From Halomonas citrativorans (lineage in GTDB: Bacteria; Pseudomonadota; Gammaproteobacteria; Pseudomonadales; Halomonadaceae): a DNA stretch of 64,000 nucleotides. The stretch covers positions 186,001 to 250,000 of the forward strand of contig NZ_FUKM01000057.1 in NCBI RefSeq assembly GCF_900163645.1, in the 5' to 3' direction. Shown one piece after another: positions 56,895 through 64,000 of this stretch. Position 1 is the stretch's first letter; each line of letters opens with the position of its first letter. The translations under genes and the position numbers were made by a program. The notes below the pieces were generated by a model. That model worked only from the letters and a program-made list of their open reading frames with translations, was not told the origin of the DNA and made no database searches.

Positions 56895-56959
56895 TAGGGT
56901 GTTCTTCTGGCTTCCAAGCATAAATATTAATCAGTATGTAAAGAAAACAGAAGACACCC
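56895..56959. repeat. Imperfect inverted repeat at the island's left edge
   Basis: AGGGTGTTCTTCTG (56895-56908) pairs with CAGAAGACACCCT (56947-56959) with a single bulged base, 38-bp AT-rich loop. It could be the hglS terminator, a miniature transposon or the ends of a collapsed IS. It lies 84 bp past the point where the duplicated hglS sequence stops. Confidence 0.5.
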
Positions 56960-57057
56960 TTGGATATAGAGTTACTGCTGTGAGTTAATTGAATGAAACT
57001 GGATATGATTAATTAATCATCAATTTTCTAGTTTGCATGTCTTGAAACGTTGATTTT

Positions 57058-57759
57058 TTAAGCCCTTGGTATAATAGCTCTATATCGCTCGATACTTTCA
57101 GTAAGATGCAGTCTCATGGCGGTTTTGCTCGCTTCAATATCTTTTCTTTTTATTGCATTAGCTATTTCTTTATGCTCATTGTACATTTTCTTAAGGTAGT
57201 CTCTCGATAGTTTCGGCTGCCAATCATGAATCAGTTGGCTAGGTGGTATGATAACCGCGCCTATGAAGTCTAGAAATTTTGGCATATAGCTATTTCCACT
57301 CGCTATTGCAATCGCCATATGGAAATCGAAGTCAAGTTGACGGGGATTACGCATGAAATTATCAATGTCCTCGGCCTCTTCCAATGTATTGAAAAGATTA
57401 GCTATTGCAGAGGAATCTTGTCGGGCGGCTGCCAGCCCAGCCGCCTCTACTTCTACACCTAAACGTAGTTCTAAAATATCTAATATCTCAGAAAGCTCTC
57501 CTAGCTTATCAGCACTTATCTTGAGAACAGATCGCTCTTTACTAGCGACGAAAACACCTTTTCCTTGCCTAGACAGTAACAGTCCTTCCGAGCGTAAAAG
57601 TGCAATGGCTTCTCTGACAATGCTACGACTTACGTTATAAGACTCCATTAATTTTGATTCGACAGGAATTTGATCTCCTACCGAATACTCCCCTGATGAT
57701 ATCTTTTCAGTGATACCAAGAGCGACTAAAGACGATAAATTACTGCTGCGTTTCCTCAT
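57058..57759 (-). CDS. GntR-family regulator (FadR subfamily)
   Basis: 233 residues from ATG 57759 (AAGG upstream); the longer frame adds basic, unconserved residues. Winged HTH GDQIPVESKLMESYNVSRSIVREAIALLRSEGLL, then an FCD domain with the metal-binding His/Asp set (FDFHMAIA, NEHKEI, RLHLTE). It is the last gene of the island operon and likely its ligand-responsive repressor. AT-rich. Confidence 0.88.
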   Translation of the reverse strand: MRKRSSNLSSLVALGITEKISSGEYSVGDQIPVESKLMESYNVSRSIVREAIALLRSEGLLLSRQGKGVFVASKERSVLKISADKLGELSEILDILELRLGVEVEAAGLAAARQDSSAIANLFNTLEEAEDIDNFMRNPRQLDFDFHMAIAIASGNSYMPKFLDFIGAVIIPPSQLIHDWQPKLSRDYLKKMYNEHKEIANAIKRKDIEASKTAMRLHLTESIERYRAIIPRA

Positions 57760-57847
57760 GACCTTACTATGCGCCTTATTTACATTTAGTTTAATCGTAA
57801 GTTTTAATGTTGTCGGCTTTAATCTTACCCTGTTTTGAAGGCAGTCT

Positions 57848-58537
57848 CTATATCTGTGGAATGCGGCAGACATATTGTTGGAACATTTCTTTATCAACCT
57901 TGTTTAATGATGCTAAAGAAATTCCTTGTTCTAGCTGTCGTTTCCACTTGATCTCTTTTTCTTCATCAACAATTGCTTTCTCAATTATATTCCAAATATT
58001 TTTGTCACACGGGTCGATAGACAATAGGCCATTGATGTTACCAAAAATTATGTCACCAGTTCTAATAACAATATCGTCCAAAACTATTTCGGAACACAGT
58101 CGTGCTCCTGGCGAATATAAGGGGCGAGTTGTAATGACACTCGTTCCTTTTGCATATATAGGCATGCCGAGTGCCGAAATTTCTTCTATATCAGTCACTG
58201 CACCATTCACAATAATGGCTTTCGCGCCTCTTTGCTGAGCTGCTGTAGCGACCATTTCGCCGACACATGCTATTCTGCTATCTCCCCCTCGATCAATAAG
58301 GAGTACATCGCCAGGGCTAATGAGCTCTAGTGCCAAATGTACAGGTGTGGAATCAGAAGTGGGCTGATATACGGTGATTGCTGTACCTAAGCAGTGAGAA
58401 AAGGGAGTTAAAGCCTTTATATCGCTGGGGAGCGCGGCTTCAAGATAATGGCCTAAAGATGAAGGCTGAACCTTAGAAAGTGCCTCTAGTAGAGCTGCTG
58501 TCTTACCTTCTGATTTCATCGGGAAATAACTATCCAT
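57848..58537 (-). CDS. RraA-like / HMG-aldolase-like protein with altered active site
   Basis: 229 residues. Family core GDVLLIDRGGDSRIACVGEM and AQQRGAKAIIVNGAVTDIEEI. In aldolases of this family the second motif is V-x-D-G-x-x-R-D; here it is VNGAVTD, so the Asp is Asn and the catalytic Arg is Thr, while the final Asp remains. A class-II 4-hydroxy-4-methyl-2-oxoglutarate/oxaloacetate-type activity is therefore doubtful. A non-catalytic or changed-substrate role is possible. 8-bp overlap with the aldolase gene. Confidence 0.78.
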   Translation of the reverse strand: MDSYFPMKSEGKTAALLEALSKVQPSSLGHYLEAALPSDIKALTPFSHCLGTAITVYQPTSDSTPVHLALELISPGDVLLIDRGGDSRIACVGEMVATAAQQRGAKAIIVNGAVTDIEEISALGMPIYAKGTSVITTRPLYSPGARLCSEIVLDDIVIRTGDIIFGNINGLLSIDPCDKNIWNIIEKAIVDEEKEIKWKRQLEQGISLASLNKVDKEMFQQYVCRIPQI

Positions 58538-59327
58538 CGTTTTTCTCCTTTAGCCTTTGTATAAGTTCATGAGACCTGGAGCATCCTTGATTAATAAAAG
58601 CCATGTCATTTCCCACTAAAAACATAGTTGCGCCTAATAGCTTAAGTTCTTCTAGTTGAAAATAGCTGACAGGCGAACAGCCCAGCATGATTCGAACATT
58701 ATATTCTTTACATTTTGCTGCCAAAAGTTCCACAGCTTCACGAATCTCAGGAACTTTCATGGAATAATCAACTTCGCACCCGATAGATAGTGCAAAATCT
58801 GCAGGACCAAAATGAATAGCATCAATTCCTTTAATGGCAAAAATATCATCGATATTATCAAAAAACGCGATATTTTCTGCCATTGGTATGACTTTGCAAC
58901 GCTGGTTTTCTTTTTGAGTGTAGTCGGCCCAGTTAAAATTATGACTGCCATAGATTGCACTTCTGACAGAGCTATCACCTCCTCGTTTGCCAAGAGGAGG
59001 GAACTTTACGGCATCAATAATTTTAGCGACCTGCGATGCAGAGCTTATCTGAGGTACAATTACACCGTCAGCGCCCATTTCTACTGTTTTGCGAAGCTCA
59101 ACGCTATTACTGCTCGGGACGCGAACAAGTGGCGATATATTGGCAGCCCGCGCTGCCAATATTAATTTTTCGGCTGTTGAATCAATACCCGTGACACTAT
59201 GTTCTGTATCGATAAATACGAAGTCGAGCCCCCAGTTGGCAGCAATTTCAATGATCGCCGGTGACGCGGAGTAAACGTTGATACCGAATACATCATGATC
59301 GAGATTCAACAATTTATCGAGATACAT
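58530..59327 (-). CDS. HpcH/HpaI-family aldolase
   Basis: 265 residues. TIM-barrel class-II pyruvate aldolase: FVFIDTEHS near residue 40, PLVRVPSSNSVELRKTVEMGADGVIVP, MAEN with the metal Glu, and GIDAIHFGPADFALSIG with the metal Asp. It cleaves 4-hydroxy-2-oxoacids to pyruvate plus an aldehyde or oxoacid. Overlaps the RraA-like gene; the amidase gene ends 2 bp upstream. Confidence 0.88.
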   Translation of the reverse strand: MYLDKLLNLDHDVFGINVYSASPAIIEIAANWGLDFVFIDTEHSVTGIDSTAEKLILAARAANISPLVRVPSSNSVELRKTVEMGADGVIVPQISSASQVAKIIDAVKFPPLGKRGGDSSVRSAIYGSHNFNWADYTQKENQRCKVIPMAENIAFFDNIDDIFAIKGIDAIHFGPADFALSIGCEVDYSMKVPEIREAVELLAAKCKEYNVRIMLGCSPVSYFQLEELKLLGATMFLVGNDMAFINQGCSRSHELIQRLKEKNDG

Positions 59328-59329
59328 AC

Positions 59330-60154
59330 TTATTTTGCCTCTGCTAATGAACCGTAGTCTTGTGGACGACGGTCTTGAAAGGGGTGTACTTCGTATATAC
59401 CTGGATCCCGAATAATGGATTTATTTTTAGCTAAAGTAAGGTCTGCATCATAGTAGAAAATGCCATCCTGCATACCCGCGTTGATAAGCTCCGCGCCATT
59501 GGGCCCAATCAAATGGCTTTCTCCCATGAATTGCATCCCATCATCAAGATCGTTGCGATTCGATGACAGAAAATAAGTAAAGTTTTCTGCAGCGCGCACT
59601 TTGCTGAAAATATCCGGTAAGAGTCGAGCTGCTTCCGGCCATGCGGCAGGCAAAATAATCAACTCGGCTCCAGCTAACGCCAGTGTGCGGAAAACTTCTG
59701 GAAAGCGAATCTCATAGCAAATAGCAAGACCTATCTTTCCAATGGCAGTGTCGAATACAGAGGGTTGATAAGTGCCGGGAATATCGGTGAAACGGTCGCC
59801 AATCATAAAAGGAAGATGCATCTTATGATGCAAGCCAATAATTCCCTCTGGACCAATTAAAGCTGCTGTATTGAATACTTGATTTTCTTTTTTTTGGTAA
59901 AAACCAACAACGATATAGATCGAAAATTCTTTAGCAGTATGAAGAATGGGATCTAGATCTCCTCGATCAATATCTACTGCTGATGCTTCAAGGGCCTTTC
60001 GAGACTCGAAAGATCCACCTGTTAAAAAACACTCAGGAAATGCAATTAGCTTTGCATTATTATTTGCAGCCTCGCGCGCCTTTTCAGAAACGAGTGTAAT
60101 TGTTTCTGCTGTGTTGCCATGCTTAGGACAAAACTGTGCAAACGAAAGTAACAT
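59330..60154 (-). CDS. Carbon-nitrogen hydrolase (nitrilase superfamily amidase)
   Basis: 274 residues from ATG 60154, avoiding an upstream frame that overlaps dctP. Catalytic triad Glu41 (FPECF), Lys111 (HHKMHLP) and Cys146 (ICYEIRFPE). It fits omega-amidase/carbamoylase-like enzymes that free ammonia from small amides. Cytoplasmic. In an operon with two aldolase-like genes it may prepare a dicarboxylate amide for cleavage; the substrate is unproven. Confidence 0.88.
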   Translation of the reverse strand: MLLSFAQFCPKHGNTAETITLVSEKAREAANNNAKLIAFPECFLTGGSFESRKALEASAVDIDRGDLDPILHTAKEFSIYIVVGFYQKKENQVFNTAALIGPEGIIGLHHKMHLPFMIGDRFTDIPGTYQPSVFDTAIGKIGLAICYEIRFPEVFRTLALAGAELIILPAAWPEAARLLPDIFSKVRAAENFTYFLSSNRNDLDDGMQFMGESHLIGPNGAELINAGMQDGIFYYDADLTLAKNKSIIRDPGIYEVHPFQDRRPQDYGSLAEAK

Positions 60155-60171
60155 AATATAAAACTCATTTT

Positions 60172-60190
60172 GATAAGTGATAAGTGATAA
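60172..60190. repeat. 7-bp tandem repeat
   Basis: GATAAGT x2 plus GATAA between dctP and the amidase gene; slippage-prone, no known role. Confidence 0.6.
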
Positions 60191-60197
60191 ATATTTA

Positions 60198-61193
60198 TTA
60201 ATCGAGTTGATAGCCGACTGCTTCAAAAACTTCTTTCACGAGATCAGGGTCAAATGTTTGTACGTATTGATGAATTACATCAGACTCTGCATCTAGCATT
60301 AGCTGACGCTGCTCATCTGTAATGTCGGTTACAGTATTACCCGCTTCGCGAATTTGGTCGAGTGCTTCAGACTGTGCTATACGCGAAATTTCTCGTTGTT
60401 CCAGTGCTGTTTCTTGTGCAACTTCAATAATTAATGACTGTTCATCTTCGTTAAGACGATCCCAGAATGGCTTGCCAATCAGAACAATTTGGGGATTGTA
60501 ATTATGACGAGTTAACGTCACATATTTTTGTACTTCAAAGTACTTAGATCCTAATATAAAGGGGGCGGTGGTTTCTTGACCATCAACAGCCCCTGTCTCC
60601 ATAGCAGTGTAGAGCTCGGTGACAGGCATCGGCGTCGCATTAGCTCCTAACGCCTCCCACATATCTACAAGTAATGGGTTTTGCTGAACGCGAATTTTAA
60701 GGCCTTTAATATCTTCCAGGCTTTCAACTTCACGCTTATTGTTTGTCAGTAAACGAAACCCTTGTTCCCAGAAAGCTAGTCCAATTACATTATGCTCGGG
60801 TAACTGATCTAATAGTTGGTTACCAACATCGCCATCTAAAAGCTGATCCATTATTTCCGGATCTTGATAAATAAAAGGCAAGTCCAGAATTCCAAAGTCC
60901 TGGACTTCGTTGATCATATTTCCAGCATTCCATACCATCATTTCGATAACACCACCTTTAAGTGAAGATAGTACTTGTACATCTCCACCTAGGGTGCCGT
61001 TTGCAAAAACTCGAGCGTTAAGTGCTCCATCACTCCGTTCCCTTAATTTCTCTGCAAAGATGTGCATCCCTTGGACTGGGGGCGTTCCTTCTTGTCCGGT
61101 AGCGGCAAATTTTATCGTATGGCTGCGATACTCTTGTGCATGAGCACTTGTCATTGCGCCAGCAATTAACAGGCCGATTAATAACTTTTTCAT
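60198..61193 (-). CDS. dctP: TRAP transporter solute-binding protein (DctP family)
   Basis: 331 residues. Signal peptide ends TSAHA before QEYRSHTIKF. DctP fold with the ligand Arg in LKIRVQQNPLLVDMWEALGANATPMPVTELYTAMETGAVDGQE. Binds an organic acid and hands it to DctQM. In the island operon downstream of dctQM. Confidence 0.94.
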   Translation of the reverse strand: MKKLLIGLLIAGAMTSAHAQEYRSHTIKFAATGQEGTPPVQGMHIFAEKLRERSDGALNARVFANGTLGGDVQVLSSLKGGVIEMMVWNAGNMINEVQDFGILDLPFIYQDPEIMDQLLDGDVGNQLLDQLPEHNVIGLAFWEQGFRLLTNNKREVESLEDIKGLKIRVQQNPLLVDMWEALGANATPMPVTELYTAMETGAVDGQETTAPFILGSKYFEVQKYVTLTRHNYNPQIVLIGKPFWDRLNEDEQSLIIEVAQETALEQREISRIAQSEALDQIREAGNTVTDITDEQRQLMLDAESDVIHQYVQTFDPDLVKEVFEAVGYQLD

Positions 61194-61232
61194 AAATCAC
61201 CTTTTCTTTATAATTGAATTGCGATTGATTCG

Positions 61233-62516
61233 TTATGAACCAGAGAACCATGCTGCAGGTATTAGTACGATTTCCGGTATTATTACCATTAATGCAAGTA
61301 CGATGAGTTCGGCGATTAAGAATGGCATTACGCCTCGCGCTAGGGCGCCGAACTCAAGCTTCCCAACCGCGCAAACTACATTTAAAACAGTGCCCACCGG
61401 AGGTGTTATTAACCCTATAGCCCCAGTGATCATAAAAATGACACCAAAGTAGATAGGATCTACACCTGCATGTGTAACAATAGGAACTAAGATAGGGCCG
61501 AGAAGTAGAATCGTCGGCGTAAGATCCATAGCAGTACCAATTACCAAAATAACAATGATAACAGCAGCAACTAGGAGTTTTGGATGATCCATCACTGGTT
61601 CAATCAGACTTATAATCTGTCCAGGAATATCCGCAATCGAAATCATCCAAGCTGGAATAGCCGCTGCAGCCACAAGAAACATAACGCCTGCGGATGTCTT
61701 TGCAGCACTAAAGGCAATATCTGATAATTGTGGAAGAGATAGCTCTCGGTACACTAAGCAGGAAATGATAATTGAGTATACGGCCGCTACAGCTGCTGCC
61801 TCGGTCGGCGTCATAATGCCAAAACGGAGCCCGACTAATATAATTATAGGTAGCATTAAAGCCCAAAAGCTATCAATTAATGCTTTCCCCCTTTCGGCCC
61901 AAGAGGCTGGTTCTTGCACCTCGAGATCATTGTTGCGTGCAATGATATTCCAGGCAATACACAGGGAGATTGCAATTAATATACCCGGAACTATACCAGC
62001 TAAAAAAAGCTTACTTATAGAAAGGTTTGTTGAGACACCAAATACGATAAAGCCGATACTTGGAGGAATGATTGGACCAATAATTGATGCCGAAGCAATC
62101 AATCCGCCGGATGTAGGTTTGTTATATCCAGAGTTTATCATCATTGGAAGCAGTAAGGCTGATAAAGATGCTGCATCGGCTAAAGCAGAGCCAGAAAGAC
62201 TTGATAAAAGAACTCCTGCAAAAATAACGACATAACCTAGCCCTCCTTTTCTATGTCCTACTAATGTCTGAGCTAAATGAATGATGCGCTTAGACAGGCC
62301 GCCTGCATTCATAGCTTCGCCAGCTAAAATAAATAGAGGGATGGCTAACATCGGAAAACTATTAGCAGCATTAAGCATATTTTGAGCAATTATTTGCCCA
62401 TCAAACAGCCCTATTTGCCACATTAAAACAATGCCGCTAATAATTAACGCATACGCAATAGGTGTTCCTAGTGCAAGAAATGCAAGTAACGATGCGCCAA
62501 AGTAAAAGACAGTCAT
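61233..62516 (-). CDS. dctM: TRAP transporter large permease
   Basis: 427 residues from ATG 62516 (GGGG upstream). About 12 TM helices with the DctM motifs PIYFGVIFMITGAIGLITPPVGT and IIGPIIPPSIGFIVFG. Na+-driven uptake with DctQ and DctP. Confidence 0.94.
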   Translation of the reverse strand: MTVFYFGASLLAFLALGTPIAYALIISGIVLMWQIGLFDGQIIAQNMLNAANSFPMLAIPLFILAGEAMNAGGLSKRIIHLAQTLVGHRKGGLGYVVIFAGVLLSSLSGSALADAASLSALLLPMMINSGYNKPTSGGLIASASIIGPIIPPSIGFIVFGVSTNLSISKLFLAGIVPGILIAISLCIAWNIIARNNDLEVQEPASWAERGKALIDSFWALMLPIIILVGLRFGIMTPTEAAAVAAVYSIIISCLVYRELSLPQLSDIAFSAAKTSAGVMFLVAAAAIPAWMISIADIPGQIISLIEPVMDHPKLLVAAVIIVILVIGTAMDLTPTILLLGPILVPIVTHAGVDPIYFGVIFMITGAIGLITPPVGTVLNVVCAVGKLEFGALARGVMPFLIAELIVLALMVIIPEIVLIPAAWFSGS

Positions 62517-62542
62517 ATCAACCCCATTTGTTTTTTTGGTTG

Positions 62543-63037
62543 TCAATATTTCAATGCGGAGGACTTACTTCCAACAATAGAAATTAGCGTTTTAATTATT
62601 TGTAAAGTAAGGAATGCTCCACTTGCTATGGAGAAGAATATGCCAGCTGCATAGAGAAGAGATGATGGAAGTAATGTCGAACTAGATATAACGTTCATGT
62701 TTAAAATTGTTTGATGCCAACTTCCCTTGAGAAATAGTATTGCAACAGCGAGCATAAGACAGTCAACGAGAATATCGAGGATGGCTCTATTAAAGCTAGA
62801 AAGTCTTCGTGTCAGAATGTCAACAGCAATTAGTCCTCTTTCATATAAAACTAGTGCGGCCCCGACAAACGTTAGCCATACAAATAATAATGAGGAGAAT
62901 CCTTCTGCAATGTAGATACTACTGCTAAATATGTATCTCATTACAACATTTGAAAATACAAGAAGTGTTATCAAAGCCATGCAGGCTACTAAGAAATAGC
63001 GCATGGTCTTTAGGCCAATATTTAATAGTGAGTTCAT
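62543..63037 (-). CDS. dctQ: TRAP transporter small permease
   Basis: 164 residues from ATG 63037 (AAGG upstream). Four TM helices with AEGFSSLLFVWLTFVGAALVLYERG, the DctQ signature. First gene of the island operon; the promoter would lie in the AT-rich 63038-63190. Confidence 0.92.
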   Translation of the reverse strand: MNSLLNIGLKTMRYFLVACMALITLLVFSNVVMRYIFSSSIYIAEGFSSLLFVWLTFVGAALVLYERGLIAVDILTRRLSSFNRAILDILVDCLMLAVAILFLKGSWHQTILNMNVISSSTLLPSSLLYAAGIFFSIASGAFLTLQIIKTLISIVGSKSSALKY

Positions 63038-63189
63038 TTTAAGTAGCCTTTGAATATTGTTTTTAAATAAATTCCGGCTTGATGCTGTGTACTTTGAAGA
63101 GACTAACAACTCATATGATGACTGACAACTTAGACTTAAGTATTATTTTTATAAAAATCAATAATATCAGCTGGTTAAATTGATACGTA

Positions 63190-63609
63190 TTAGATGTCGA
63201 CGAAATGCAGAGCCGCACGCCAATTATCGGTACGGATTATTCGGCGGTAATCGGAGGACCTCCGTGCCATGAACCTCCCGGTTTGCTATGCAAGACAAGC
63301 TTTCAGGTGTTAGAGGAATCGATCCGCTTTGTAGGCGATGCTAGGGAGGCCCGCACCGATATAGACGCCCTAATTGCCAAAGGTCTGGTGGAAGCACAGC
63401 CGATTACCTATGAAGACTTCTTGCCGGTCAGTGCGGCGGGCATTTTTCAGTCAAACCTGGGTGGCGGCGAAAACGCAGCCTATGCTGGCAATGCCAATCG
63501 TGACGCGTTTGAAGAGGCGTTAGGCGCGCCTGTGACTGATGAACTGGCGCTTTATGCCGAGCGGGAACAGGCTTCCAAACAGCGCGTGTTGGCGTCATTA
63601 ACGATTTAA
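63190..63609 (+). pseudogene. Partial copy of hglS with internal deletion
   Basis: It aligns codon for codon with hglS from its LDIDEV segment (63190-), at only about two-thirds base identity up to ~63340. It then lacks ~79 codons (in frame). From 63355 to 63566 it is identical at 207 of 212 bases with 56600-56811. The last 13 codons (QASKQRVLASLTI) look like a native, GC-normal C-terminus. The product could be translated as ~134 aa but lacks both metal-binding histidines. It is a remnant left at the right edge of the inserted island. Confidence 0.88.
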
Positions 63610-63643
63610 TCCGCTTTTCAGTATGCGGTGATGCTCAGGCTGC

Positions 63644-64000
63644 CTAATCGGTGGTCTGAGTGGTTGATACACAGCATTCGGCACTCGCCGTTATATGCTC
63701 CACAAACCGGCGTACTTTACCCAGCTCACCCAGGTGCTCAGGGTAGACAAGATAATACGCGCTGTCGCTGCGTAGCCGGTGCGGCCAAGCGAGGATTAAC
63801 TGCCCGGCGGCCAACTCTTCATCCACGGTAAAGTGAGGCACTAAGGCAACGCCGCCGCCGGCCATGGCGGTGCGTACCAGCATGGGAAAGGTTTCAAAGC
63901 GGGTGCCGTGGTAGCTGCGATCAGTGGCGATCTCTTGACCTGCAAACCAGTGGTGCCAGGCATCCGGGCGGGTAGACAGGTGAAGTAGTGGCAACTGGGC
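63644..64000 (-). CDS. LysR-family regulator, C-terminal part (5' end outside window)
   Basis: 118 visible codons of an effector-binding domain. PLLHLSTRPDAWHHWF, GTRFETFPMLVRTAMAGGGVALVPHF and LVYPEHLGELGKVRRFVEHI are typical of GcvA-like LysR proteins. The open frame runs off the right edge. It faces the hglS remnant and was probably the neighbour of the original hglS, as LysR ydcI is of ydcJ in E. coli. Confidence 0.85.
   Translation of the reverse strand, partial: AQLPLLHLSTRPDAWHHWFAGQEIATDRSYHGTRFETFPMLVRTAMAGGGVALVPHFTVDEELAAGQLILAWPHRLRSDSAYYLVYPEHLGELGKVRRFVEHITASAECCVSTTQTTD

Overview
The window is a moderately GC-rich gammaproteobacterial chromosome segment. Gene content points to the Halomonadaceae (Halomonas sensu lato): glnK-amtB next to ubiK, an fpr/finR-type pair, a Pha/Mrp Na+/H+ antiporter with a fused AB subunit, folM/folK-like genes, a YbiO-like mechanosensitive channel, and polar-flagellum chemotaxis genes. 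The genus call is inferred from gene content and was not checked by a search.

Layout. (1) 1-3008: 3'-truncated siderophore receptor under a Fur-like element, its AraC-type regulator, and ubiK. (2) 3157-7527: nitrogen sensing (glnK-amtB-glnK behind a sigma54-like promoter), then fpr divergent from a LysR regulator. (3) 7532-14143: three tandem chemoreceptors, the most upstream behind a sigma28 promoter, and a host-attachment-family protein. (4) 14209-18433: PhnDCEE-type transporter and a histidine phosphatase. (5) 18450-28566: an aapJQMP amino-acid ABC operon with a strong sigma54/NtrC-type promoter. Upstream of it lies an AT-rich cluster of four unrecognised Cys-free proteins alternating with tiny ORFs, then a second orphan copy of the binding protein. 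(6) 28650-36891: hemE-speE and the six-gene Pha antiporter operon. (7) 37237-42091: ribA, a 16-bp tandem repeat array, two decayed oxidoreductase pseudogenes, a hemolysin-III-like protein, GST, a DjlA-like protein and cheZ. (8) 42217-54310: dxs-ispA-xseB, serA, pirin, trhO, an AllR-like regulator, yqaA, ybiO-like, a pteridine reductase-like SDR and folK. (9) 54318-55233: a solitary flagellin with a near-perfect sigma28 promoter. (10) 55493-64000: hglS (DUF1338), followed by an AT-rich, seven-gene TRAP/amidase/aldolase operon. Its far edge carries a second, partial copy of the hglS 3' end, then a truncated LysR gene.

Themes. Nitrogen control links regions 2 and 5: both have GG-N10-GC promoters with upstream NtrC-like dyads. 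Chemotaxis and motility genes (three MCPs, cheZ, flagellin) are scattered rather than in a flagellar cluster. The two most interesting accessory regions are the Cys-free protein cluster (22934-27292) and the island that split the hglS neighbourhood (about 56812-63190). The latter looks like a laterally acquired uptake and catabolism module for a small organic acid or amide whose substrate cannot be named from sequence alone.
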